Source: JAGMES01 sp023128035 | GTDB lineage: Bacteria; Bacillota; Halanaerobiia; DY22613 | Length of the DNA: 19,519 bases | Direction of reading: 5' to 3' | Assembly: GCA_030627905.1 (NCBI GenBank) | Contig: DAOVRZ010000109.1 | Location: forward strand, 1 to 19,519 | Shown here: piece after piece, positions 8,206 through 17,265 of the stretch | Layout: each line of letters begins with the position of its first letter | Numbering within the stretch: position 1 is the first letter of the stretch | Made by a program: the position numbers and the translations under genes | The notes under the pieces: model-generated | What the model was told of the DNA's origin: nothing | What the model saw: the letters and a program-made list of their open reading frames with translations, nothing else | Databases searched by the model: none

Positions 8206-10038
8206 TTGCAAAAAGTAAGAATTTTAATGTTACTTTTGTTAGTTATGTTTATGATGACAGGAACATCGAACGCAGTTGAGTTAAAGGCCAAGCATATTTT
8301 TCATAATCCAGAAAGTGTGAGATTTGCTTATTTGACAGAAAGTGAGGAAGTTAATTTAAAGATTCAGGTTCAACGGGATGGTGTGGATGCTATTCAATTG
8401 ATTTTTGATGACGGTTTAGAAATACCAATGGAGTTTTATACGGTTAATAGTTTTTACAGTTTTTATAAGACGCAGTTTAGGCCTAGAGAAGAAGCATCTA
8501 CATATTTCTTTAAAATCTTTGCTGGTAATGAAGTAGTTTATTTAGGTCAGAATGCTGTAACTAGTGAGAAAGATCAAATACAGCCATATAATATTTCTAT
8601 GGCTTCTATGCAAACGTTTGCAATCCCGAATTGGGCTAAAGGTGCTGTTATTTATCAGCTCTTTCCAGATCGTTTTTATAATGGAGACTTAACTAATGAT
8701 CCGAAATTTGGGGAATACGATGTATATGGATCACCCGTAGAAAGTCGGAGTTGGGATCAACTTCCTTCTAACCCTGCGAGAGGTGCAGATTTCTTCGGAG
8801 GTGATTTGCAAGGAGTTTTGGATCAGCTCGATTATTTACAGGATTTAGGTATTCAAGCGATATACTTCAATCCTATTCACGAATCTGTCTCCAATCATAA
8901 ATATGATGCTTCTGATTATATGAAAGTGGATCCTCATTTTGGAACCAATGAACTATTTAAAAATTTAGTGGATGAGGCAAAGAAGCGAGGAATTTATATC
9001 ATTATTGATGGTGTTTTCAATCATACTGGATCTGGTTTTTGGGCTTTTCAGGATATAATCAAAAATGGTGAGGACTCTCCATATGTGGATTGGTATGATA
9101 TTTATAGTTTTCCAGTTGATCTGCAAGATGGAAATTATCAAAGTTGGCATGGTTATAGTAGTTTACCAGTATTAAATTATGATAATTCTGAAGTTAGGAC
9201 ATATATTTTAGAGGTGGTTAAGTATTGGATGAGTTTGGGTGTAAAAGGAATCAGGTTAGATGCACCGTCGGAGGTACCTCATGATTTTTGGAAAGAATTA
9301 TATCAAACAGTTAAAGAGATTGACCCAGAAGTACTACTCATTGGTGAAATCTGGGGTGATGCAAGTCCGTGGATTAATCAGAAAGAGTTTGATTCAACAA
9401 TGAATTACGAGTATCGTGATTTACTTATCAAATATTTTATAAAACGCTTGAAACGCCCTAGTCGTTTTGTGAAAGAATTGGGAATGGATCAAACTCGTTA
9501 TCCTGAGCCAGTGAACCATGTTCTTTATAATATGGTTAGTACTCATGATGTGGAGAGGATTTTAACACTTGCAAAGGGTGAGGTAAAACGGCTTAAGCCT
9601 ATGATTATTTTTCAGTTAACATATCTAGGTGCTCCTGCAATTTACTATGGTGATGAAGTGGGTATTGAAGGCAGAAAGGATCCAGATTGTCGCCGCCCAA
9701 TGATTTGGAATCCAGAGGAACAGAATCATGAATTGCTAAGTCTATATAAACAGATGATCAAGATTCGTCGCTCTCATCCAGCTTTGCAACTTGGAACATA
9801 TAAGACTGTTTATACTGATGATAAAAGAAAAATTCTAGTTTTTGAGCGTGAATATAATGGAGAGAGAATTTTTACTGTAATTAATAATAGTGATGAACCT
9901 CAAACATTAACAATTCCTTTTGATGAATGGGGAATTAAAGGAGCGGTTGAAGATCTTCTTAATGGTGGTAGCTACAGTGATGGTGATGCTGAACTTAGAT
10001 TAGAAGCAAATCTAGGTGCTGTGTTATTAGAATTATGA
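8206..10038 (+). CDS. Secreted GH13 alpha-glucan hydrolase (neopullulanase/cyclomaltodextrinase-like)
   Basis: This 610-residue enzyme hydrolyses alpha-glucans outside the cytoplasm. It begins at TTG 8206, supported by AAGGGAGGT (8190-8198), with a signal peptide whose hydrophobic core ends at a likely SNA|VE cleavage near residue 23. Residues about 24-135 form a beta-rich N-terminal domain similar in placement to CBM34. The catalytic barrel carries all four GH13 regions: DGVFNH (268-273), GIRLDAPSEV with nucleophile Asp352, LIGEIWGD with acid/base Glu381, and STHDVER with Asp448. The block YYGDEVGIEGR followed by KDPDCRRPMIWN is typical of the neopullulanase/cyclomaltodextrinase/maltogenic-amylase subfamily. 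A beta-sandwich C-terminal domain ends the protein. No cell-wall anchor or extra starch-binding module is visible. The gene stands alone, with its own promoter and no sugar transporter nearby. Confidence 0.92.
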   Translation: MQKVRILMLLLLVMFMMTGTSNAVELKAKHIFHNPESVRFAYLTESEEVNLKIQVQRDGVDAIQLIFDDGLEIPMEFYTVNSFYSFYKTQFRPREEASTYFFKIFAGNEVVYLGQNAVTSEKDQIQPYNISMASMQTFAIPNWAKGAVIYQLFPDRFYNGDLTNDPKFGEYDVYGSPVESRSWDQLPSNPARGADFFGGDLQGVLDQLDYLQDLGIQAIYFNPIHESVSNHKYDASDYMKVDPHFGTNELFKNLVDEAKKRGIYIIIDGVFNHTGSGFWAFQDIIKNGEDSPYVDWYDIYSFPVDLQDGNYQSWHGYSSLPVLNYDNSEVRTYILEVVKYWMSLGVKGIRLDAPSEVPHDFWKELYQTVKEIDPEVLLIGEIWGDASPWINQKEFDSTMNYEYRDLLIKYFIKRLKRPSRFVKELGMDQTRYPEPVNHVLYNMVSTHDVERILTLAKGEVKRLKPMIIFQLTYLGAPAIYYGDEVGIEGRKDPDCRRPMIWNPEEQNHELLSLYKQMIKIRRSHPALQLGTYKTVYTDDKRKILVFEREYNGERIFTVINNSDEPQTLTIPFDEWGIKGAVEDLLNGGSYSDGDAELRLEANLGAVLLEL

Positions 10039-10080
10039 TAAAGTATACAAATCACATGTAAGTTATTTGTATACTTTATC
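10037..10080 (+). terminator. Long perfect stem-loop at the end of the GH13 gene
   Basis: GATAAAGTATACAAAT (10037-10052) and ATTTGTATACTTTATC (10065-10080) are perfect complements, giving a 16-bp stem with a 12-base loop. The stem takes in the last two bases of the TGA stop. There is no T-run on the plus strand after it, so it may be a weak terminator or an mRNA 3'-end stabiliser rather than a classical intrinsic terminator. Confidence 0.55.
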
Positions 10081-10247
10081 TAGAGGTAATTGGGAATGAT
10101 TTAAAGAAAAAAGAAATAATTATGAAAAGAACCATCTTTTTATAATACTAAAAAGAGCTCTCCTTTGAGTGTTTTAGAGGAGGGTCACATTTTAAATTTT
10201 CAGAATATTTTAAAAAGTACTAAGATTAAAAAATAGGAGGTGCCGAT

Positions 10248-11111
10248 TTGAAACTTGCTCAATTTCAATATTTAGTTCCAAAAACTGTTGAGGAAGCGTG
10301 TCAATTTCTTGTTGAGTATGGGCCAGGAGCTATAGTATTATGTGGTGGTACTGACGTGGTCGTAAGAATGCGTGATGGAGTTATCAAACCAGAGTATTTA
10401 GTGGATATTAAAAAAATTCCAGAATTAAATAAAATTCATTATGATGAAACTGTAGGATTAACCATCGGGGCAACAGCAACATTAAATGAGATTTCGAATT
10501 CTGAGGTTGTTCAAAAATATTATTCTGTTTTATCTGATGGCGCTCATGAGATTGGATCATTGCAGGTTAGAAATAGGGGTACTTTAGTTGGTAATATTTG
10601 CAATGCCTCCCCTCTTGCCGATACCGCTCCAGCTTTATTAGTTTATAACGCTAAAGTCAAAATTCAAGGCATTCAAGGTACAAGAGTTGTGCCAATTGGT
10701 GAATTTTTTACTGGCCCTGGATCTACCGTTCTTGAATCAGGAGAGATAGTGACAGAAGTAATTATTCCTCCTATTACGGATGCAGAGGGAAAATATTTCA
10801 AACATGCCAGACGTAAGGCGGTTGATCTATCAAGTATCGGTGTTGCAGTTTTGGTTTTGGGTAAAAATGAAAACGAAATCAGTGAGGTGCGGATTGCTCT
10901 AGCTGCTGTAGCGCCAACTCCAGTTCGGGCAAAAAATACAGAAGCTTTATTAAAAAATGCAAAGATTACTCCTGAACTGTTAGAGAAGGTCAAAGAAACT
11001 GTACTTACCGACATTTCACCAATTTCTGATATTCGCGCTTCCAAAGAGTATAGATATGAAATTTCTTCTGTTTTAGTAAAACGTGGAATTGAAGAAATAT
11101 TGGGAATGTAA
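10248..11111 (+). CDS. xdhB: Xanthine dehydrogenase-family FAD-binding subunit
   Basis: This 287-residue protein is the medium (FAD) subunit of a molybdenum hydroxylase and passes electrons from the iron-sulfur subunit to an acceptor such as NAD+. The first FAD block is LCGGTDVVVRMRDG (31-44) and the second is the segment from VRNRGTLVGN to ICNASPLADTAP (about 108-127), both typical of the CoxM/XdhB family. The fold then continues into the CO-dehydrogenase flavoprotein C-terminal domain (about residues 175-285). The TTG start at 10248 is preceded by TAGGAGGTG (10234-10242). It is the first of three closely spaced genes in the order FAD, 2Fe-2S, Mo. No extra Fe-S or NAD-binding insertion is visible. 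The name follows E. coli usage. The real substrate of the complex is not proven. Confidence 0.91.
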   Translation: MKLAQFQYLVPKTVEEACQFLVEYGPGAIVLCGGTDVVVRMRDGVIKPEYLVDIKKIPELNKIHYDETVGLTIGATATLNEISNSEVVQKYYSVLSDGAHEIGSLQVRNRGTLVGNICNASPLADTAPALLVYNAKVKIQGIQGTRVVPIGEFFTGPGSTVLESGEIVTEVIIPPITDAEGKYFKHARRKAVDLSSIGVAVLVLGKNENEISEVRIALAAVAPTPVRAKNTEALLKNAKITPELLEKVKETVLTDISPISDIRASKEYRYEISSVLVKRGIEEILGM

Positions 11112-11140
11112 ATATTCGAGCATAAGAAGGAGGATTTTCC

Positions 11141-11614
11141 ATGGAAAATTATAAAATCTCCTTTGTTATTAATAGCAGGAAAAAGGAATTAGAAGTTCCG
11201 GCTAATATGACATTGTTAGAGATGCTTAGAGAAAAGTTAGGTTTAACAGGAACCAAGTGTGGTTGTGGTGGTGGTGAGTGTGGTGCCTGTACTGTGATTA
11301 TGAATAATAAAGCAGTCAATTCCTGTCTTGTACTGGCTCCTGAAGTTGATGATAGTGAGATATTTACTGTCGAGGGTCTAGCACAGGGAAGAGAATTAGA
11401 TGTAATTCAAGAAGCTTTTGTTGAAAATTCAGCCTTACAGTGTGGTTATTGTACTCCTGGTATGATTATGTCTGCAAAAGCGTTATTGACCAAAAATCCC
11501 AACCCTACAGATGAAGAAATACGTGAGGGTATCAGTGGTAATCTGTGTCGATGCACAGGTTATGAGAAGATAGTTGAAGCTATTAAGTGTGCAGCTGAAA
11601 AAATGAGAGGTTGA
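11141..11614 (+). CDS. xdhC: Xanthine dehydrogenase-family 2Fe-2S subunit
   Basis: This 157-residue protein is the small subunit that relays electrons from the molybdenum centre to FAD through two [2Fe-2S] clusters. The plant-ferredoxin-like cluster is bound by Cys42, Cys47, Cys50 and Cys62 (GCGGGECGACTV plus a later Cys). The second cluster is bound by Cys101, Cys104, Cys136 and Cys138 in QCGYCTPGM and NLCRCTGYE. All eight ligands are present, with one additional Cys40 beside the first site. AAGGAGGA (11127-11134) sets the ATG start. It sits 29 bases after the FAD gene and 13 bases before the molybdenum subunit gene. The length is normal for the CoxS/XdhC type. Confidence 0.95.
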   Translation: MENYKISFVINSRKKELEVPANMTLLEMLREKLGLTGTKCGCGGGECGACTVIMNNKAVNSCLVLAPEVDDSEIFTVEGLAQGRELDVIQEAFVENSALQCGYCTPGMIMSAKALLTKNPNPTDEEIREGISGNLCRCTGYEKIVEAIKCAAEKMRG

Positions 11615-11627
11615 AGGGAGGGAGATT

Positions 11628-13940
11628 ATGAAAGTTGTCGGTAAAAGTGTAAAGCGAATTGATGGGATAAGTAAAGTTACCGGTGAAGCTAAATATGTTG
11701 GTGATATGAAATTTGAGGGTATGTTATATGTAAAGATTAAGAGAAGTCCGTTTCCTCATGCTAAAATTTTAAAACTTGATACAAGTAAGGCAGAATCTTT
11801 ATCTGGTGTTGAAGCGGTTATTACAGGTCGTGATTTTCCTAATACAACAGGTCTTTATATGGCAGATAGAACAGTTTTTGCAATTGATAAAGTGCGTTAT
11901 ATAGGTGATGCAGTAGCTGCTGTGGCGGCAGAAAGTGAGGCAATTGCGGAAAAAGCTCTTGAATTAATTGAAGTTGAATATAACGAATTACCTGCACTTT
12001 TTGATCCAATGGAATCTATGAAAAAAGATGCTCCTCTTATTCATGATAAATTGCATGAATATGATCATGCGGTCTTTATCCATCCTGTACCGCATACTAA
12101 TATAAGTGAACATTTTAAGTTAAGAAAAGGTAATGTAGACGAAGGATTTGAAAAAACTGATTTTATCTTCGTGGATGAATTTTCAGTGCCTATGGTTCAT
12201 CATGTTCCACTTGAGACTCATGTTTGTATTGCTAAAATGAATTTAGATGGTCAATTAGAAGTTCTTTCTAGTTGTCAATCTCCTTTTGCAGTTCGACAAA
12301 TGTTGGGTCATATTTTTGATATTCCTTTGAACAAAGTTACTGTTAAAGTTAATAATATTGGTGGTGGTTTTGGGGCAAAAGCTGGTTTGCAGATTGAACC
12401 AATGGTTGTAGCTTTAGCAAAAACTATACCTGGTCGAAGTATTCGTCTCGAATATACCAGAGAAGAAGAGTTTCAGTGTGCGGTAAATCGTCAGGGATTG
12501 CGCTCTAGATATAAGACTGGAGTTAGAAAAGATGGAAAAATTATTGCTCAAGAGATCACTTATATCTGGGACGCTGGAGCATATAATGATTATGGAGTGA
12601 ATATTTCCAAAACAGCGGGATATTCATGTTCTGGGCCTTATGATATTGAGAATGTAAAAGCTGATTCATACTGTGTTTATACCAATCACCCAGTTGGGTG
12701 TGCTTATCGGGGATTTGGTATGTGTGAGATTCATTGGGGAATTGAGCAACATCTGGATATTATTGCTGAAAAAATAGGGATTTCTCCAGCTGAAATAAGG
12801 ACGATAAATGGTCTTAAAGATGGTTCGCTGACAGTTACTAGTGAAAAAGTAGAAAATGTAGGATATGTAGACTGTGTTAAACGTGTAAAAGAACTATTGG
12901 AAATGGATAAAAAAGAAATTCCTACAAAACCTTACAAGCTAAGAGGAAAAGGGATGGCAGGAGGTTATAAAGGGCCATCAACTCCGCCTGCTGCTGCTTC
13001 AACTGCGATAATTTATCTTTTAGAAGATGGTACCTTTAATTTACAGATCAGTTGTACAGATATTGGTCAGGGTTCTCATACGGCTCTTGCTCAAATTGCT
13101 GCTGAAGAGTTAAGTGTAGACTTTGAAAAGATTCATGTGAATGTTCCAAATACAGATTATACACCTTATGAATGGCAGACTGTAGGGAGTCGAACAACTT
13201 ATTCTACAGGAAATGCTGTAATTAGAGCTGCTAGAGATGTTAAAAAGCAATTACTTAACTATGCTGCTCAGGATTTACAAATTGCTATTGAGGAACTTTT
13301 TATTGAAGATGGAATTATCTATTCTAAAAAGGATCCGAACATAAAGAAGAGTATTACTGAGTATGCTTTAGGTTTAATTTATTCTGATGGAAGTGGTGTG
13401 GGTGGTCCAATCATTGGTAGAGGTATTTTCATTCCAAAGGGAATAACAAACCTTGATCTTGAAACAGGTCAAGGACGTCCTGTAAACCACTGGACTTTTG
13501 GCGCTCATGGAGCAGAGGTAGAAGTTGATTTAGAGACGGGTGAAGTTGATGTAATTAAAATGATAGCTGTTTTTGATGTTGGGCGCGTAATTAATCCTGC
13601 CACCTGTGAAGGACAGGTAGTAGGTGCTGTGATACAGGGAGTGGGTACTGCTCTGATGGAAGAGATGATTTTAAAAGATGGTAAACTTTTAAATCCCTCT
13701 TTTGTTGATTATAAAATTCCAACTGCTAAGGATTGTCCTAAAATAATTACTGAGTTTGTGGAAACTCCTCTAAAAGATGGTCCTTATGGAGCGCGTGGGG
13801 TGGGCGAACCAGCAATGATTCCAGCGGCTCCGGCTATTGCAAATGCTGTTTATGATGCAACTGGTGTTAGAATTACCAGTATGCCTATTACTGCAGAGAA
13901 AGTTTTAAAAGCCTTGAAAGAAAAGAAAGGCTCAGAATAA
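11628..13940 (+). CDS. xdhA: Xanthine dehydrogenase-family molybdopterin-binding subunit
   Basis: This 770-residue large subunit holds the molybdopterin cofactor and hydroxylates an N-heterocycle such as xanthine or hypoxanthine. Cofactor-contact motifs are visible: GGGFGAK (245-251), AYRGFG (359-364), GQGSHTALAQIAAEEL (480-495), and GARGVGEPAM (721-730) with Glu727, the catalytic base of the family. A Glu in TREEEF (about 277-282) aligns by eye with the purine-binding Glu802 of bovine xanthine oxidase, but the position of bovine Arg880 appears to be Lys344. Purine specificity is therefore plausible but not assured. The start ATG at 11628 follows GGGAGGGA. No signal peptide is seen, so it is cytoplasmic. 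The neighbouring permease and PucR regulator support purine use. No molybdenum-cofactor maturation or selenium-hydroxylase accessory genes (yqeB/yqeC) are in the window. Confidence 0.92.
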   Translation: MKVVGKSVKRIDGISKVTGEAKYVGDMKFEGMLYVKIKRSPFPHAKILKLDTSKAESLSGVEAVITGRDFPNTTGLYMADRTVFAIDKVRYIGDAVAAVAAESEAIAEKALELIEVEYNELPALFDPMESMKKDAPLIHDKLHEYDHAVFIHPVPHTNISEHFKLRKGNVDEGFEKTDFIFVDEFSVPMVHHVPLETHVCIAKMNLDGQLEVLSSCQSPFAVRQMLGHIFDIPLNKVTVKVNNIGGGFGAKAGLQIEPMVVALAKTIPGRSIRLEYTREEEFQCAVNRQGLRSRYKTGVRKDGKIIAQEITYIWDAGAYNDYGVNISKTAGYSCSGPYDIENVKADSYCVYTNHPVGCAYRGFGMCEIHWGIEQHLDIIAEKIGISPAEIRTINGLKDGSLTVTSEKVENVGYVDCVKRVKELLEMDKKEIPTKPYKLRGKGMAGGYKGPSTPPAAASTAIIYLLEDGTFNLQISCTDIGQGSHTALAQIAAEELSVDFEKIHVNVPNTDYTPYEWQTVGSRTTYSTGNAVIRAARDVKKQLLNYAAQDLQIAIEELFIEDGIIYSKKDPNIKKSITEYALGLIYSDGSGVGGPIIGRGIFIPKGITNLDLETGQGRPVNHWTFGAHGAEVEVDLETGEVDVIKMIAVFDVGRVINPATCEGQVVGAVIQGVGTALMEEMILKDGKLLNPSFVDYKIPTAKDCPKIITEFVETPLKDGPYGARGVGEPAMIPAAPAIANAVYDATGVRITSMPITAEKVLKALKEKKGSE

Positions 13941-13950
13941 AAGTAGAAAT

Positions 13951-13980
13951 AATACTCTTTCCTTAAGGGAGAGAGTATTT
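13951..13980 (+). terminator. Stem-loop after the molybdenum hydroxylase genes
   Basis: AATACTCTTTCC (13951-13962) pairs with GGAGAGAGTATT (13968-13979), a 12-bp stem with one G-U pair. Only three T follow it, so it may terminate partially or attenuate transcription into the permease gene. Bases 13981-14097 show no recognisable riboswitch, including no purine riboswitch core. Confidence 0.5.
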
Positions 13981-14116
13981 CCATAGTTACATATTCGGTA
14001 TTATCGTTTTTTCGCATCAAAATAATAAAAAAAGGGGGGGTGACAGTTAAAAGCAGGGAGTAGGAAGTAGTTTGTTGAGCGAAGGAAAATTGATTTTAAG
14101 GAGGTTGTAGAATATT

Positions 14117-15361
14117 ATGGAAAACAATTTAGAGGTTAATGGTGTCAGTCAACTATCTGGTGGGCAAAAGATTTTACTTGGGCTTCAACATGCACTGGCT
14201 ATGTTTGGTGCCACAGTATTAGTTCCAATCTTGACTGGACTTAATGTGTCAGTAGCATTATTTACTGCTGGTATTGGAACCCTGGTCTTTCACTTGATTA
14301 CAAAGAAGAAGGTTCCAGCTTATTTAGGTTCATCCTTTGCTTTTATTGCACCGATAACTCTTGTAGTTGGAAACGCAGGTATTGCAGCGGCTCAGGGTGG
14401 GATTATTGCTGCAGGTATTGTCTATGCTCTGATGGCTTTTATAATATATCTTGTTGGGCCAAAGATTATTAATTTTCTTTTCCCACCTATTGTAACCGGG
14501 CCAGTCATCATAGTCATCGGTTTAACGTTGGCCCCTGTCGCCATAGGTATGGCTTCTAGTCATCGAGTGGTAGCCTTGATAGCTTTGTTAGCTGCTGCTT
14601 TTGCAAGTGTGTTTGGTCGTGGCTTCTTCAGGTTAATTCCAATTATGTTTGGGCTTGCTGTTGGTTATCTTGCCGCTTTTATTTTTGGTCTCGCAGATTT
14701 TGCTTCTATAAAAGAAGCTGCACTATTTGGCCTACCTAATTTCTCCTTTCCTGTTATAAAATGGAGCGCGATTATAGCGATTGCTCCAGTAGCGATTGTA
14801 TCAATGGTCGAACATGTTGGTGATATTTTAGCAATTAGTGCAACTGTAGGTAAAGGCAAAGAATTTGTTGAAGATCCAGGGATTCACAGAACAATGTTGG
14901 GTGATGGTATTGCTACAGCTATAGCAGGTATTTTTGGTGGACCACCGAACACTACCTATTCAGAAAATACGGGGGTATTAGCATTAACAAAAGTATATAA
15001 TCCTATTGTAATGAGGATAGCTGCTTGCTTTGCAGTTGTTTTATCTTTATCCCCAAAATTTGGTGCAATCATTTCTACAATACCAACTTCTGTTATTGGT
15101 GGTATTTCAATTCTTCTCTTTGGTATGATCGCGAGTGTTGGTGTACGGACAATGGTAGAGAACAAGGTTGATTTGACTAAATCTAGAAACTTAATCATAG
15201 CCAGTGTAATTTTAGTTCTAGGAATTGGTGGAGCAACATTACCACTTCCTGGTGATCTAGAGTTTGCAGGGATGGCGTTGTCTGGTCTTGCTGGTCTGCT
15301 ATTAAACTTAGTTTTGCCAGAAAATATAGGTGAAACTTCAGATAAATCAGTATCACTCTGA
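14117..15361 (+). CDS. NCS2-family nucleobase (uracil/xanthine) permease
   Basis: This 414-residue membrane protein of the nucleobase:cation symporter-2 (NAT) family imports a nucleobase with a proton. It has the expected 14-segment hydrophobic pattern and the Gln-His pair of TM1 (Gln24-His25 in LQHALAMFG). The substrate regions are VEHVGD (231-236) and NTTYSENTGVL (278-288). The ENTG segment with Glu283 resembles uracil permease UraA/PyrP. Asp236, however, sits where E. coli UraA has His245 and where the xanthine permease XanQ has an Asp. Substrate cannot be assigned from motifs alone. Its place between a molybdenum hydroxylase and a PucR regulator suggests a purine. AAGGAGG (14098-14104) precedes the ATG by a slightly long 12 bases. 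A strong terminator follows. Confidence 0.92.
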   Translation: MENNLEVNGVSQLSGGQKILLGLQHALAMFGATVLVPILTGLNVSVALFTAGIGTLVFHLITKKKVPAYLGSSFAFIAPITLVVGNAGIAAAQGGIIAAGIVYALMAFIIYLVGPKIINFLFPPIVTGPVIIVIGLTLAPVAIGMASSHRVVALIALLAAAFASVFGRGFFRLIPIMFGLAVGYLAAFIFGLADFASIKEAALFGLPNFSFPVIKWSAIIAIAPVAIVSMVEHVGDILAISATVGKGKEFVEDPGIHRTMLGDGIATAIAGIFGGPPNTTYSENTGVLALTKVYNPIVMRIAACFAVVLSLSPKFGAIISTIPTSVIGGISILLFGMIASVGVRTMVENKVDLTKSRNLIIASVILVLGIGGATLPLPGDLEFAGMALSGLAGLLLNLVLPENIGETSDKSVSL

Positions 15362-15374
15362 TAGAATTTTGCTA

Positions 15375-15427
15375 AAAACGTATTGGTCATTCTTATTGAT
15401 TAAGGATGACTAATACGGTTTTTTTAT
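15375..15427 (+). terminator. Intrinsic terminator after the permease gene
   Basis: AAAACGTATTGGTCATTCTTA (15375-15395) pairs with the segment ending at 15422, giving a stem of about 20 bp with two G-U pairs and a short loop, followed by a run of T (15419-15425). This separates the permease from the regulator gene. Confidence 0.88.
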
Positions 15428-15547
15428 TCTCTTTAGAGAAAAAATCTAACTACCTTAAATAGTTCAAAGGTTATATTTTGCATACGGAGAATATATTAGG
15501 TAAATAAGAAAATTTTTCAGTACTATAATAAAAGAGGTGTTATGTAG

Positions 15548-17200
15548 ATGAAACGGGAAGTTGGAATTACTATAAGGGAAGCATTAAGCCTGGAATTTTG
15601 GGGAAATGCAAAACTAGTAGCGGGACATAATGGAATTGACCGAGTTATTAAATCTATTAACATTATGGAAGTTCCAGATATTACAAAATGGGTTAAAGAA
15701 GGTGAATTATTACTCTCTACTGTATTTGCTATAAAAGATGACGAAGAAGCTCAGTGTCAGCTAATTCCTGCATTAGCAGAACGAGGATTAGCAGGACTAG
15801 CGATCAAACCTGGGCGTTATATTGAAAAAATTCCTCAAATCATGTTAGAGCAGGCTGACAAATATAATTTTCCATTAATTGAACTTCCCTTTGAAACCTC
15901 TTTTTCTGACTTTGTGGATTCTATTTTAAGCGAAATATTAAATATTCAAGCAGTGTTTTTGAAAAAATCTCTCGATACACATGAGATGTTAATGGATGTG
16001 GTATTAAAAGGCGGCGGATTAGAGGAAATTACAAAAAATATTGCAAGATTGGTAGGAAATCCTGTAGCAATATTAAATCAAAATTATGAAATTCAAACTT
16101 TTGATCTAATGGGTCAGTTGGATGAAGAAGATATATTTGAGTTAGATGAGAGTACTTCAGTTTGGAGGTTTAAAAAAAATCATTTAGTTGGTCAAAGTAA
16201 GTCGGGGCGTTTTAAACAGAATACTATCGAAGGCGAGAAAGCGATGTTACAGATGTCAATACCTATTCTAGTCGGTCAAGAATGCTATGGCTATATCTTT
16301 GTTTGGGAAGTTTTAAAAAAGTTAGAAGCTATTGACCTAATTGGTATTGAAAGGTCTGCAACAGTAGCTGCAATGGAGATTTTAAATCAACAATCTATTT
16401 TTGAAGTGGAACGACGTTATCAAAATGATCTTCTGTATGACCTTTTACACGGAAGGTTTGAAATAGGAGATGTGATTCTTTCTAGAGCGAAAGCTATGCA
16501 TTGGGAACTTAAAGGGCAATTTAGTGTTATTATCTTTGAAGTACCTGAAGAAACTACTCCAGGAGAAGAATCGCGAAAAAATTGTTTGATTCGGAATCAG
16601 GTTATACGGGATATAAAAAGAATCTGTGAAAATCAAAAAAGAGAAGTTATTTTTGGAGAATGGGGTACTAAATTCATTCTGCTTCATTCTATTTCTGGTC
16701 ATAAGGATGATCTTGAAAATGATATTAGGAAAACTATTTTTGAAGTTCAAAGAATGCTTGAATCATACCAACAAACATATTATATTGGTGTTAGTTCTCC
16801 CTCAAAAGGATTATTTCACCTTAAAGAGAGCTATTTAGAGGCTAAAGAAACTATTAGAATCGCGTTGATAACAAATTCTAGCAAAGAGATATTCTATTAT
16901 GATAAATTAGGAATTTCGCGGATACTACATCAAATTGATCTATCTGTTTTGAAAAAATTTCTAAGTGATGCTTTAGGAGTTTTAATTCAGTATGATCAAA
17001 AGAATAATACTGAATTAGTAAAGACTTTAGATTATTATTTCGAGTGTGATGGAAACTTAAAGCGTCTTGCAAAAAAATTATATGTTCATTATAATACAGT
17101 TCTTTATAGAATAGAAAGAATTCAAACTATTTTGGATGTTGATTTTAAGGATCGGGATGTTCGGTTAAATTTGGAGATTGCTTTGAAGATATATTATTGA
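15548..17200 (+). CDS. PucR-family transcriptional regulator
   Basis: This 550-residue protein has the three-part build of PucR regulators. An N-terminal PucR domain spans about residues 7-132, with the familiar VPDITKWVKEGELLLST block. A central region of about 150-430 includes the CdaR/GGDEF-like part. A C-terminal HTH_30 DNA-binding domain covers about residues 493-550, with GNLKRLAKKLYVHYNTVLYR near its recognition helix. In Bacillus, PucR activates purine catabolism genes in response to pathway intermediates such as allantoin. Here it probably controls the adjacent hydroxylase and permease genes. GAGGTG (15534-15539) supports the ATG at 15548. It has its own transcription unit after the permease terminator. 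The signal molecule and binding site are unknown, and no operator could be picked out by eye. Confidence 0.9.
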   Translation: MKREVGITIREALSLEFWGNAKLVAGHNGIDRVIKSINIMEVPDITKWVKEGELLLSTVFAIKDDEEAQCQLIPALAERGLAGLAIKPGRYIEKIPQIMLEQADKYNFPLIELPFETSFSDFVDSILSEILNIQAVFLKKSLDTHEMLMDVVLKGGGLEEITKNIARLVGNPVAILNQNYEIQTFDLMGQLDEEDIFELDESTSVWRFKKNHLVGQSKSGRFKQNTIEGEKAMLQMSIPILVGQECYGYIFVWEVLKKLEAIDLIGIERSATVAAMEILNQQSIFEVERRYQNDLLYDLLHGRFEIGDVILSRAKAMHWELKGQFSVIIFEVPEETTPGEESRKNCLIRNQVIRDIKRICENQKREVIFGEWGTKFILLHSISGHKDDLENDIRKTIFEVQRMLESYQQTYYIGVSSPSKGLFHLKESYLEAKETIRIALITNSSKEIFYYDKLGISRILHQIDLSVLKKFLSDALGVLIQYDQKNNTELVKTLDYYFECDGNLKRLAKKLYVHYNTVLYRIERIQTILDVDFKDRDVRLNLEIALKIYY

Positions 17201-17265
17201 TGGGTTCGATTTGTGTATATGCCATTAAACAAAACTGCGAGAAAACATTCAATTGTGAAATCAGA

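Noticed and set aside
10154..10188. Weak stem-loop between the GH13 and FAD-subunit genes (GCTCTCCT with AGGAGGGT)
   Set aside because: The stem is only about 8 bp and needs two G-U pairs, with no T-run. No known regulatory RNA motif, including the purine riboswitch core, was found in 10081-10247.
13981..14116. Possible regulatory RNA before the permease
   Set aside because: No conserved riboswitch core or convincing promoter could be recognised. It contains only a poly-A/poly-G tract and the ribosome binding site.
15524..15529. TATAAT upstream of the PucR gene as a promoter
   Set aside because: It lies only four bases before the ribosome binding site, and there is no matching -35 hexamer, so it is not convincing by eye.
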